64,000 nucleotides of DNA from Confluentibacter lentus. GTDB taxonomy: Bacteria; Bacteroidota; Bacteroidia; Flavobacteriales; Flavobacteriaceae. The stretch is from contig NZ_NIHE01000006.1 in NCBI RefSeq assembly GCF_002806995.1, positions 124,001 to 188,000 on the forward strand, given 5' to 3'. Positions 52,980-62,800 of this stretch are shown in pieces (the first letter of the stretch is position 1; each line of letters starts with the position of its first letter). The notes below the pieces were generated by a model, which saw nothing but the letters and a program-made list of their open reading frames with translations, was not told the DNA's origin and made no database searches. Position numbers and translations under genes: made by a program.

Positions 52980-54650
52980 ATGGCTCAAAAACCAAGCATC
53001 CCAAAAGGAACCCGAGATTTTAATCCGGAACAGGTCGCAAAACGCAACTATATTTTTAATACCATTCGTGGTGTTTTTGAAACGTTCGGATTTCAACCTA
53101 TTGAAACACCAAGTTTTGAAAACTCGGAGACTTTAATGGGTAAATATGGTGATGAGGGTGATAGATTGATTTTTAACATTTTAAATTCTGGGGAATTTTT
53201 AAGAAGTTTTAATGATAATTTAATAAAGACTATTAAAACCGCTATTCACAATTTAGGAATAGGAATGCGTGAGGATAAAAATTTTGACTTAATGAAATTT
53301 GAATCAAATTTCATTGCAAAATTTCCAAATATATTAAAATCATTGAAGGACGTAAAGTTTGATGAGAACATTATTAATCTTGAAAACTTGACAAATGACA
53401 TATGGTTTAGGATTAATCAAATAGTTTTAAAGCATGAAAATCTAAAGGCAAGATTGCTTAAGGAAGATAATGACAATTTAACGGTATTAACTAATATTGT
53501 ATTTGGTGATTTTTATTTTAATTTTGGAAATAAATATGTAGGTAATTATATCTCAGAAAAAGCCCTCCGCTACGACCTAACGGTCCCATTCGCCCGTTAC
53601 GTTGTACAACACCAAAACGAGATTGAGTTTCCATTCAAGCGTTACCAAATACAACCTGTTTGGCGTGCCGATAGACCACAAAAAGGACGTTTTAGGGAGT
53701 TTTACCAATGTGATGCCGATGTGGTGGGAAGTGATTCGTTATGGCAGGAGGTGGAGTTTATTCAATTATATGACACTGTTTTTTCAGCATTAAAACTAGA
53801 TGGTGTTACCATTAAAATCAATAACCGTAAAATTTTGTCTGGTATTGCCGAAGTTATTGGCGCTTCTGATAAATTAATCGATTTTACGGTGGCTTTAGAT
53901 AAACTCGATAAAATAGGCGAGGAGAAGGTAAAAGAAGAGATGTTTTCCAAAGGTATTTCTGAAGTTGGGATTTCTAAATTACAGCCCTTATTTACCTTAT
54001 CGGGTTCTTTTGAATCGCAAATAGAATCTTTAAAATCCATTTTATCATCTTCCGAAGAAGGCAAAAAAGGGATTGACGAATTAGCGTTTATAAATTCAGC
54101 TATTACCGAATTAGGATTAACAACAGCCACTTTGCAGTTGGATGTGACGTTGGCACGTGGATTAAATTATTATACAGGCGCTATTTTTGAAGTCGCAGCT
54201 CCAAAACACGTGCAAATGGGCTCCATTGGGGGCGGTGGACGCTATGATGACCTAACTGGTATTTTCGGATTAGCTAATGTCAGTGGTGTGGGAATTAGTT
54301 TCGGATTGGATCGTATTTACTTGGTATTGGAGGAATTGGGCTTGTTTCCCGAAACCGTCACCAAAAGCATTGATGTATTATTTATAAATTTTGGCGATAA
54401 AGAAGCCTTATTCAGTTTAAAAGCCATCAAGCAATTACGATTACAAGGCATTCATGCCGAATTATACCCTGATGCTGCCAAAATGAAAAAGCAAATGGCA
54501 CATGCCGATAAGCGTGCGATTCCGTTTGTGGTCTTGGTAGGCGAGGAGGAAGTGAATTCCAACACCTATACTTTAAAAAATATGGTTTCAGGAAAACAAT
54601 CTAAAGTATCACTTCAAGACTTGATTTTAGAAATAAAAAAAGAGTCCTAA
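52980..54650 (+). CDS. hisS: Histidine--tRNA ligase with an unusual ~100-residue insertion
   Basis: A 556-residue class II synthetase; the flavobacterial norm is about 455-460. Around the insertion all core motifs are normal: GTRDFNPEQ and [15 protein letters not shown] (motif 1 region), [13 protein letters not shown], motif 2 [20 protein letters not shown], then the histidine motif [25 protein letters not shown] and motif 3 [12 protein letters not shown], and the anticodon-binding domain. Between NILNSGEFL (residue ~73) and [10 protein letters not shown] (~191) there are ~115 residues where the family normally has a short variable loop. Start codon and end are as in the family. The gene is preceded by a mosaic of palindromic repeats and followed by a hairpin. 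Confidence 0.93.
   Translation: MAQKPSIPKGTRDFNPEQVAKRNYIFNTIRGVFETFGFQPIETPSFENSETLMGKYGDEGDRLIFNILNSGEFLRSFNDNLIKTIKTAIHNLGIGMREDKNFDLMKFESNFIAKFPNILKSLKDVKFDENIINLENLTNDIWFRINQIVLKHENLKARLLKEDNDNLTVLTNIVFGDFYFNFGNKYVGNYISEKALRYDLTVPFARYVVQHQNEIEFPFKRYQIQPVWRADRPQKGRFREFYQCDADVVGSDSLWQEVEFIQLYDTVFSALKLDGVTIKINNRKILSGIAEVIGASDKLIDFTVALDKLDKIGEEKVKEEMFSKGISEVGISKLQPLFTLSGSFESQIESLKSILSSSEEGKKGIDELAFINSAITELGLTTATLQLDVTLARGLNYYTGAIFEVAAPKHVQMGSIGGGGRYDDLTGIFGLANVSGVGISFGLDRIYLVLEELGLFPETVTKSIDVLFINFGDKEALFSLKAIKQLRLQGIHAELYPDAAKMKKQMAHADKRAIPFVVLVGEEEVNSNTYTLKNMVSGKQSKVSLQDLILEIKKES
53202..53550 (+). other. Low-GC insertion segment inside hisS
   Basis: Codes for about residues 75-190 of HisRS, a helical, Lys/Asn/Ile/Phe-rich stretch ([45 protein letters not shown]). 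My count gives 80 G+C in 330 nt (53221-53550), about 24%, against 56 in 120 (53581-53700), about 47%, downstream and about 36% upstream. The frame is fully open, so the segment is translated. I recognise no domain in it. Confidence 0.75.
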
Positions 54651-54667
54651 AAATTAATTTAGGACTC
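54642..54667 (-). terminator. Terminator hairpin for the minus-strand surface protein gene
   Basis: Stem GAGTCCTAAA (54642-54651) and TTTAGGACTC (54658-54667). On the minus strand it is followed by a run of seven T, so it ends the surface gene at 54730. The T run is antisense to the last codons of hisS (KKES). Confidence 0.7.
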
Positions 54668-54729
54668 CCCAATTAAGCGGTTATGTAAATAGCAGATTTG
54701 GGGTCTACTTGTCAACAAAAAATAACCAC

Positions 54730-57700
54730 TTATTGTATCAATACTTTTTTAGAAAACTTACCATATTCGGTAGTTAACTGTATAATATATGCCCCTGTTG
54801 CTATTTGACTGGCCTTATATTCTAAATAATTTTTGTTTGTTTCTGTATCGAACTTGAACATGGATTGTCCAAGAATATTAAACATCTCTACAGATTTAAT
54901 TAATTTTAAATCGGAATTATCCACTACGATGCTCTTCTTATCATTTGAAAAATAGACATTAATTTCATGGTCTTTAACAGTGTCTACAGTCAATGTCTGT
55001 GCTTTAGAAAAGGTGATTTCAAATCGGTTTAAATATTCACCTGTATTTAAAAATACATTATATTTTCCCTCTCTTAAATTGTGATATATACCTAATTCTT
55101 TATCATGTAAATAAATATTAATATTATCAGGCACATTTTCCAATTTATCAATGATGATATTATTATTACCATCTTTTTTCGTATGAATACCAAGTGGTAA
55201 TATGGTGCTGTCATCAATGGCATCAATACCTTGTATGCTATGTTTGTTAGTATCAATCATCCAATACATATCATCTGCTTGAGTGTCTATATAAAGCGCA
55301 TCAAATCCCCAATCTTTTCCTAGCGTAGCTCTAGTGTCTACGGTTGCTAAAATCTGTCTATGCAAAGAGCCCACAGAGTTAAAGCCTATTCGGAATTTCA
55401 TTCTAGTGTCTTCAGATTTCTTGTTAGCGGATATTTTACCATTTTTAGAATTACTCGATTTTATGAATAGGGAATTAGCACCATCTTCTTTTTCAAATGC
55501 ACGCTGACCATTATTAAATTTTATGGTTCCCGTAGTTTCGGCTGTGACAAAAAATCCTTGACCTACCGGAATATAACGTCCTGGGATTTTTGTAGGTGTA
55601 CCTGCCGATGATACATCTGGGTCACTCGTGCCAATTGCTGCTGCTGGTACACCACCAGAAAGAGAATATGTGGCATATCCACCTTGATATTCTCTCAAAA
55701 TGTGTGAGCCACCGCCCCAATGTTCCCAAAAATAAAGTGTGCCAGTTGTGGAGCCAGCTCCTGCAATGGTAGGGCCATTATCTAATATGAATTGTTCCGC
55801 ATCGATAGCGGAAGCGTATGGATTTCCAACTAAATAGTCATTACCACTGTTAATGTTTAAGGTAATATCACCATTATTTGGTTTTCCTCGTAATATATAA
55901 TTTTGCTCAGTTGTTATAGAGCCTGTTCCAGGACCTTTCATAGTGAATCCTTCGCCAGAAAGAAGTGTTCCCGTACTGCGAACATGTTGCCATTTTGAAT
56001 AGTTTCCAGATAATTGATTGCTGAATTTCCATATCCAATAATCGGCAATTCTTAATGGTGACGCCGTACCGTTATAGCCAGAGGTATTAAAGCCAACATT
56101 GGTAAAGATATCGGTTACTTTGTAATTGTTATTGTTTGTGGAATTATTAGTCTTTCCAACGGGAGATGACCAGTAATTATAAGTAAATGTATCTGCCGTA
56201 CCTTGTTGGTCTTTTTCTAAAGCACCGGAACTTGTGGGATCCAATGTACTGTCCATGCCTTGAACTAATTGGGAATCGCCTTCCAAATCAATTAAGCCAT
56301 CCAGTTTGAGGTACCAACTTACATTTAGTTCAGAATCATTCAATACGCTAAAAGTTATTGGATTTGATCCAGCATCTAGTTGGTCTACAAATAATCCTAA
56401 GTGTTTTTGATTGGCATTGAAGGTTACATTATTATGGGTTACTTTAACAATAGACCAATCGTAAGTAACAGCATCATCACCGCAAACACCATTTGAAGGT
56501 ACAGCAACGGCTACTGGTAAACTTCCACTTTGTTGTGTGATGAATGGAAGCGGAGCAGTTTGCACATCAATAATTTTTGTATTGTATATTCTAGCACCAG
56601 AGGACACATCTACGCTTGCCGTTGTTAAATCGTCTATAATGTTGTCTTTATAAGTATCCATGCGGAAGTATCTCACTAATGATGACCAATTTAAAGGAGT
56701 TGAGACATTGGTAGTATAGTTGTAATCGTTGATGTCTTTTGGAATGATACGGCCTCTTACAATACCTGAGTTATCTTCTATTTCCTGATATATCATTTTA
56801 TGTAACTCATCACTTGATAATGCTTTGCTGAAGACTCTAACCTCATCCATAAATCCTTTAAAAAACTTGCTGTTCGTGTCTGGTTGCCTTCCCAATGAAA
56901 AGCTTGATGCATCCGCATTTAAAGGGCCCGAACTGGTTGTAGTCATGGCAACTTCTCGCCCGTTTATATACAATTTAAAAAAACCACCCAAACAATCGCA
57001 ACTAAATGTTGCGGCTAGATGAATCCATTGGTTTGTGGTTAAAGGCGTATTGTGGGAGATGGTATATCCATCTGCATAAGCTGTTACGCTTTTATTTGAA
57101 TTAAGTTGTATATAAAATTGATTCTGCCCAATAATAACCTGATTACCGGTAGCCGTTGGGTCTATTTTTATCCAACCCATTATAGTCGCCTCATTCCAAC
57201 CATTTATAATTGGAGGTTCTTCAGCATAATCATTTCTTCCATCAAAATAAAGATGTAATTTTCTGTCTAAATCTCTTGGAGATCCAAAAGCGTTGTCGTC
57301 TGTATCAAACAAATCGACAATACCATCTCTATCCGTGTCAGCTGTATCATCAATAGTACCATCATTATTTGCGTCTAAATTGCCGTAAAGTGTATGTGAG
57401 ATATCAAATGTAGATCCATTAGATGTTACATCCATATAATCGGGTATGCCATCGTTATCAGTGTCTTTAACATAATGGTGCCAGCCTGGCCCCGTAGATC
57501 CTTGGTTTTTATTCCCATAAGCCGTAGAAAATGTGCCTCCGTTATAATAATCATAAATATCTAGAATACCATCTGTAAAATATTCTAAAATGCCATCGGA
57601 GTTAATGTCTGTTTGTCTAACAGCATCAGTGTCAATTCCATCACCAACACCATCGCCATTAATATCACCATCACCATTTTGATAGGTTGCATTGGCTGTA

Positions 57701-59667
57701 TTTCCAGCTCCAGATTCATCAACATCAAAAATAGTATCATTATCGCTATCTAAATCCAAATAATTTGGGGTTCCATCCAAGTCTGTATCTAATACAATAT
57801 GTCCTTCACTTAAATCGTGCATACCATTGCCATTGGCATCACTCCAAGACGTAACACCTGTTAATGTTGCTGTTCCTTCACTGTAATTACCTAAACCTGC
57901 TTCAACCACATCTGGAATTCCATCATTGTCCGAGTCTAAATCAAAAACATCGGCAACACCATCGTTATCGGTATCGCAAAGGGTCTGAGAAATAACAATA
58001 TCATCAATAGCCAAATCATTTCCTAAGCCACCAATTTCATTATTAATAAAATATACATAAAATTCACTAACATTAAAGGTTAGGTTGGCTGAAAAATTAT
58101 GCCAACTTCCAGCTGGGTCTCCATTGATTGAAGGTGGAATATCTCCAGTTAAAATGGTTGCTAACAGATTATTATTAACATCCCTAAATTCTACTTTAAT
58201 ATTTGGTCGAAGTCTGGTTGCTATGTTTGGCGCTGCTTGTGTATCTAAATTTAAAACCCAGAAACTGTAAGTAACGGGTATGTTAGGTAATGCTCCCACT
58301 ATGCTTGCTGTATAAAATATGCCAGGCTCGTAAGAGGCATTAAACATGGCCATTCTACCGTTATTATCGCCAGAAGTGTGATCCTCACCAGTATACCACA
58401 ATCCATCTGCCCAACTGGCAACTTCGTTGTTTGGTGTTTGGTTAATGCCATCTCCATTAGCTGCTTTATGGTATACTACATATTCACCATCATTTAAGTC
58501 GATACCTCCAAGAGATGGACAACTTGCGGTTCCATCTTCGTAACAATAGGTGGTTTCAGCATCGTAGGTAGTGTTGATGGTTGTTCTCGTATTTCCTTCT
58601 CCAAAAGTCTCATTTAAAAATTTGTAGTTTATTGATTTTGATATGGATGAAGTTTGACAAGCCAGCTCTTCTTCGAAATCTAATATGCCATCATTATCAT
58701 CATCCACATCAAGATTATCAAAAACGTTATCACCATCGCTATCAAAAAAATTTTGTTCAGAACGCGCTTGTATATTGAATTGATATGCTGACTCATTAGA
58801 ATCATTATTATTAATGGTTATTGTAGATGTTTTTGTTCCTAAGGTGAGGGAAAGAAATTTTATCGTGAATGTGGTACTTCCACCAATAGCAATTGGAGAC
58901 GATGGCGAACTTGTAATGATAAAATCGGTGGTATTTGACAGTACCACACTCGAAATTATTAAATCAGCTGTACCTAAGTTTTGTATTGTAAATGTTCTAG
59001 AAATTTCGATACCCTCATTGGCAGTCGTAAAATTAGTAAAATCGATGTTAGATGGGGTAATGTCTCCATTAGGTATTGCAAAGGTGTTCCCAGTGACGTT
59101 TATTTCGGGAGACGGTGGGTAACCTGTAATGGTTACATTGTCTATATATACATCATCAGTAGTCTGATTACCACTAGACCTGAATCTAAATCTGGAGTTT
59201 GCAGTAAATGTATAAACGGTAGTACTAGCTATGGCTATTTGATTAAGATAATTTGTATTGAGGTTGAAGTTTGTCCCTCTTACATATTGCGCTATTGGTG
59301 TAGCATGCCAAGTTGTACCACCATTACTGGAATATTCTATAAAAAAACCTTCTCCATTGGAATAACCTGCTGCTCTAAAGTCGAATTTAATCTCAACAGA
59401 ACCATAACTAGTAAGGTCAATATTGTTTGTAAAGGTTATTGAAGTTGCCGTATTTGATTGAAGATTAACCGAATTAGCTCCCCCACCGGTTATTCTAGAG
59501 CTCGTGTCAAGAATACAATTAGTGCCACCATCATTCCAAATAGTAAATGGAAATGTGCCTCCTTCAAAAGTTTCGGTATTTATTACCGTTTGAGAATGTG
59601 AAATGAGAGATAATAATATACTAGCCAATAGTATACTAAACCTATGCGGGATAGTAAAGTTTTTCAT
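54730..59667 (-). CDS. Secreted multidomain protein: choice-of-anchor D-like, TSP3 repeats, LamG, type A T9SS sorting domain
   Basis: A 1645-residue surface protein. In order: signal peptide (MKNFTIPHRFSILLASILLSLISHSQ); a jelly-roll-like domain (about 30-185, ending DDVYIDNVTITG); an Ig-like choice-of-anchor D segment (about 188-300, TFTIQNLGTADLII); calcium-binding thrombospondin type 3 repeats (about 308-335 and 565-800: DSDNDGIPD, DTDNDGIPDYMD); a second jelly-roll-like domain between them; a LamG/concanavalin-like domain (about 800-960: LYFDGRNDY, GFMDEVRVFSKAL); a beta-rich region with SxGxLxxGEGFTMKGPG; and a type A sorting domain (about 1560-1645, SVEMFNILGQSMF...GAYIIQLTTEYGKFSKKVLIQ). 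It is exported by the type IX system. The function is likely adhesion or glycan binding, by inference. It is a paralogue of the neighbour at 59842. Confidence 0.9.
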   Translation of the reverse strand: MKNFTIPHRFSILLASILLSLISHSQTVINTETFEGGTFPFTIWNDGGTNCILDTSSRITGGGANSVNLQSNTATSITFTNNIDLTSYGSVEIKFDFRAAGYSNGEGFFIEYSSNGGTTWHATPIAQYVRGTNFNLNTNYLNQIAIASTTVYTFTANSRFRFRSSGNQTTDDVYIDNVTITGYPPSPEINVTGNTFAIPNGDITPSNIDFTNFTTANEGIEISRTFTIQNLGTADLIISSVVLSNTTDFIITSSPSSPIAIGGSTTFTIKFLSLTLGTKTSTITINNNDSNESAYQFNIQARSEQNFFDSDGDNVFDNLDVDDDNDGILDFEEELACQTSSISKSINYKFLNETFGEGNTRTTINTTYDAETTYCYEDGTASCPSLGGIDLNDGEYVVYHKAANGDGINQTPNNEVASWADGLWYTGEDHTSGDNNGRMAMFNASYEPGIFYTASIVGALPNIPVTYSFWVLNLDTQAAPNIATRLRPNIKVEFRDVNNNLLATILTGDIPPSINGDPAGSWHNFSANLTFNVSEFYVYFINNEIGGLGNDLAIDDIVISQTLCDTDNDGVADVFDLDSDNDGIPDVVEAGLGNYSEGTATLTGVTSWSDANGNGMHDLSEGHIVLDTDLDGTPNYLDLDSDNDTIFDVDESGAGNTANATYQNGDGDINGDGVGDGIDTDAVRQTDINSDGILEYFTDGILDIYDYYNGGTFSTAYGNKNQGSTGPGWHHYVKDTDNDGIPDYMDVTSNGSTFDISHTLYGNLDANNDGTIDDTADTDRDGIVDLFDTDDNAFGSPRDLDRKLHLYFDGRNDYAEEPPIINGWNEATIMGWIKIDPTATGNQVIIGQNQFYIQLNSNKSVTAYADGYTISHNTPLTTNQWIHLAATFSCDCLGGFFKLYINGREVAMTTTSSGPLNADASSFSLGRQPDTNSKFFKGFMDEVRVFSKALSSDELHKMIYQEIEDNSGIVRGRIIPKDINDYNYTTNVSTPLNWSSLVRYFRMDTYKDNIIDDLTTASVDVSSGARIYNTKIIDVQTAPLPFITQQSGSLPVAVAVPSNGVCGDDAVTYDWSIVKVTHNNVTFNANQKHLGLFVDQLDAGSNPITFSVLNDSELNVSWYLKLDGLIDLEGDSQLVQGMDSTLDPTSSGALEKDQQGTADTFTYNYWSSPVGKTNNSTNNNNYKVTDIFTNVGFNTSGYNGTASPLRIADYWIWKFSNQLSGNYSKWQHVRSTGTLLSGEGFTMKGPGTGSITTEQNYILRGKPNNGDITLNINSGNDYLVGNPYASAIDAEQFILDNGPTIAGAGSTTGTLYFWEHWGGGSHILREYQGGYATYSLSGGVPAAAIGTSDPDVSSAGTPTKIPGRYIPVGQGFFVTAETTGTIKFNNGQRAFEKEDGANSLFIKSSNSKNGKISANKKSEDTRMKFRIGFNSVGSLHRQILATVDTRATLGKDWGFDALYIDTQADDMYWMIDTNKHSIQGIDAIDDSTILPLGIHTKKDGNNNIIIDKLENVPDNINIYLHDKELGIYHNLREGKYNVFLNTGEYLNRFEITFSKAQTLTVDTVKDHEINVYFSNDKKSIVVDNSDLKLIKSVEMFNILGQSMFKFDTETNKNYLEYKASQIATGAYIIQLTTEYGKFSKKVLIQ

Positions 59668-59841
59668 AAGTAGGTTATTTAGTTTGGGACTAAATCTTTT
59701 ATTTACTCAAATAAATGTGGCTAATATAATATTTTTTTTTAATATATCCGATAAAATACTAAAAAATACGATAAAGTGTTTTTTTTGGTAAAGTTATAAG
59801 TAAACAATAAGTTTGTGGTTTTCTATTCCGGCAACAATAAC

Positions 59842-62800
59842 TTATTTTATTAATACTTTTTTTGAAAACGACCCTTCTGGTGTTTGTATTTTAATGAGAT
59901 AAACGCCTGTACTCATCTTATTTGTCTCGTATTCCATATAATCTTTGTTAGTGTTCTCACTAAATTTATTAATGGTTTGACCAAGTAGGTTTATTATTTC
60001 CACTGATTTAATCTGTTTTAAGGTTGGATTATGAATAACAATATTCCCTTTTTCATTGGAAAAATATACCTGAATAGTTTTGTTTACAATGTCATCGGTA
60101 TCTAATGATTGTGACTCGGAATTTTTAAACGTTATTTCAAAACGATTTATATGGCTCCCCGGTAAAAGATAAACCTCGTAATTGCTTTCTTTTAAATTAT
60201 GCTGAATGCCTAATTCTTTATCAATTAGATAGATATCCAAATCGTTAGAGATGTTTTCTAGGGCATCTAATTTAATTTTTGAGATGCCCGCCTTGTTGGT
60301 TTTAATTCCCATAGGAAGTTTTTGGGTGTCATCAAAATTATCAACACCTTGAATAACATAGTTACCATCATTAATGATCCAAAACATATCTTCTTTAAGA
60401 TCTTCAATTAATGGCGCATCGTATCCTAAATCGAATTCATTTGAGGCTTTTTCGTCAACCCCAACGGCTAGTTGTCTATGGTATCCTTTAGGAGAATCAA
60501 ACATTAATTTTATTTTTTGTCTAGTGTCAGTTTGACTTTCTTTTGTAGTTGAGTTTTTAGATTTGTCATTTTTTGGTTTTATAAATAATGAAGGATCGGA
60601 AGCTTCAGTTCTAAAATCACGTTGACTGTTTTTAAATGTTACTGTTCCACCATCATCTGCAACTACAAAAAAGCCCTGACTTACTGGAATGTATCTTTCT
60701 GCAGTTTTTCCTCCAATAGCTCCGGTGTTAGCTATTCTTGTGTCATTGGAAACAGCTACCGTGCTTGTTAATAAGTTGTATATAGCATAACCACCTTGAT
60801 ATTCAGCTAGCACATGGGTGTTACTTGCAAAATGGTCCCAAAAGTATAACGCACCGTTTATAATATTGGTTGCCGCTCTACCACCATCTCCCACACTGAT
60901 GTTATCTAAAATAAACTCATTGGCATCAATAGCAGAAGGGTAGGGATTGCCAATTAAATAATCGTTTCCTGCTGTTACTGCTAGGGTAATGTCTCCATTA
61001 TTTGGTTTGCCGTTAAATGTATAGTTTTGTTGTAATGTAATGGCGCCGCTTGTATTTGCAACACCTTTCATGGTAAAGCCTTCTCCAGCTAATAAAGTTC
61101 CTGTACTTCTTACATGTTGCCATTGCGAATACGTGTTACTGGTTCTATTAGAGTATTTCCATATCCAATAATCAGCTATGCTAATAGGTGTTACGCCAGG
61201 AGTTCCCGGGTTTCCATTATAGCCCGAAGTTAAAAAGTTTATGGTAACCGGAGCGGTCGATACAGAGCCATCTCTTAATACATTTGGCACTCTATAGCTG
61301 TTGTTGTTGGTTGTAGTGTTGCTTATACCAACTGGAGATGACCAATAATTGTAAGTAAAGAAATCCCTTGTGCCTTGTTGGTCACGTTCCAATCTACCAG
61401 AACTTGTAACGTCTAAAATACTATTGGATGTTTGTATTAATTGGGATTCTCCATCTAAATCCATAAAACCATCAAGCTTTAAGTAAAAACTGTTATAAAG
61501 TCCTTTGTTTGCTGTAATAGAAAACTCATTACCTGCATCTACAATAATACCAACGGTACCTTGGGTATTATACGTCCCATCCATAATGATATTATGTTTT
61601 ATATGAATAATAGTTGCATCTTGCGGATTATTTTGTTTAGACATGATGTCCCATTCGCTTCCATTAAGCCAGCTAGCCGTATTTGTCCAATCACCATCAG
61701 CTACAGTTTCATAAGGAAGAGGTGCTCTTTGAAAATAAATATCTTTAAAGTTATACATTCTGGCGCCTGCAACATCTAAAGTCCCTGTTTTTTTATCATC
61801 TAAAATATCATCTTGATAACCATCCATCTTATAATACTTTACCAAGTTAGTACCAATAGAAGCTGAAATATTTGTCGGAATTATTTTTCCACTGTTAAAA
61901 CCATTCAAGTCATCCAATTCTTGGTACACCATACGTTTAAGTTCGTCGGATGTTAATGCCACATTAAAAACCCTCACTTCGTCAATTTCTCCTTTGAAAT
62001 AATTGGTTCCAGAGGTCGCTTTGCCGATACTGAAATTAGAAGCGTCTGTAATACCTCCAGAAGCATCGGATGCTTCTTGTACGCCATTAATATATAGAAC
62101 CGTTTGACCTCCTTGAGTTGTAACGGCTACATGGGTCCAAACACCATCTGTTATAGCATTTGTTGAGGTTATGGTGGTGCCTTCTACCACCGCACTAATG
62201 GTATTGGTGGCATCATTAAGTCTTAAGTATAAGTCATTTTGACCGGCAATGATTTGATTGTTGCCATTCGTATTGGCGCCATCGGTTTTTATGAATGCCA
62301 TAAGTGTAGCATCACCAGAAGGAATTATATTTACATCTTCAACATAATCATTCCTTCCATCAAAATATAAGCTATAACTAGCATCTAAATTTCTAGGTGA
62401 GCCAAAAACCGTATCATCGCCATCTCTGGATGCCATGATACCATCACCATCGGCATCGGTTATATCGTCTAGAACTCCTCCGGTATTAGGTAAATGCGCA
62501 TAAATTTCTATGGTATCTATATCATAAATGCCTGTTAAGTCATTATATGGGTCTCTATAATCTGGAAGCCCATCGCCGTCAGAGTCTAAAGCATATAATG
62601 GCCCAGTACCTTGGTTATCATTGCCATAAGAATTTGTGTAGTTTGTATTTCCTTGATGGAAATCGTAAATATCCAAAATACCATCGCCATAACCTTCTAT
62701 GGAACCATCTCCGTTGGAATCTTTTTCCCTAAAGGTTTCTGATTCTGGACCGTCTCCGGTGCCATCTCCGGTAATATCCCCATCACCATTAATAAATCCT

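Noticed and set aside
57250-58000. Periodic GATGGC/GATAATGATGGC-type repeats in the surface genes, resembling a CRISPR or satellite
   Set aside because: They are the codons of calcium-binding DSDNDGIPD thrombospondin-3 repeats in an intact frame, with no constant repeat length or spacer structure.
58814-59442. Plus-strand open frames of 100-150 codons opposite the surface protein gene
   Set aside because: They lie entirely within the strong coding frame of the minus-strand gene, have low-complexity composition and no start or promoter signals. The same holds for similar frames opposite uvrB, relA/spoT and the adhesin.
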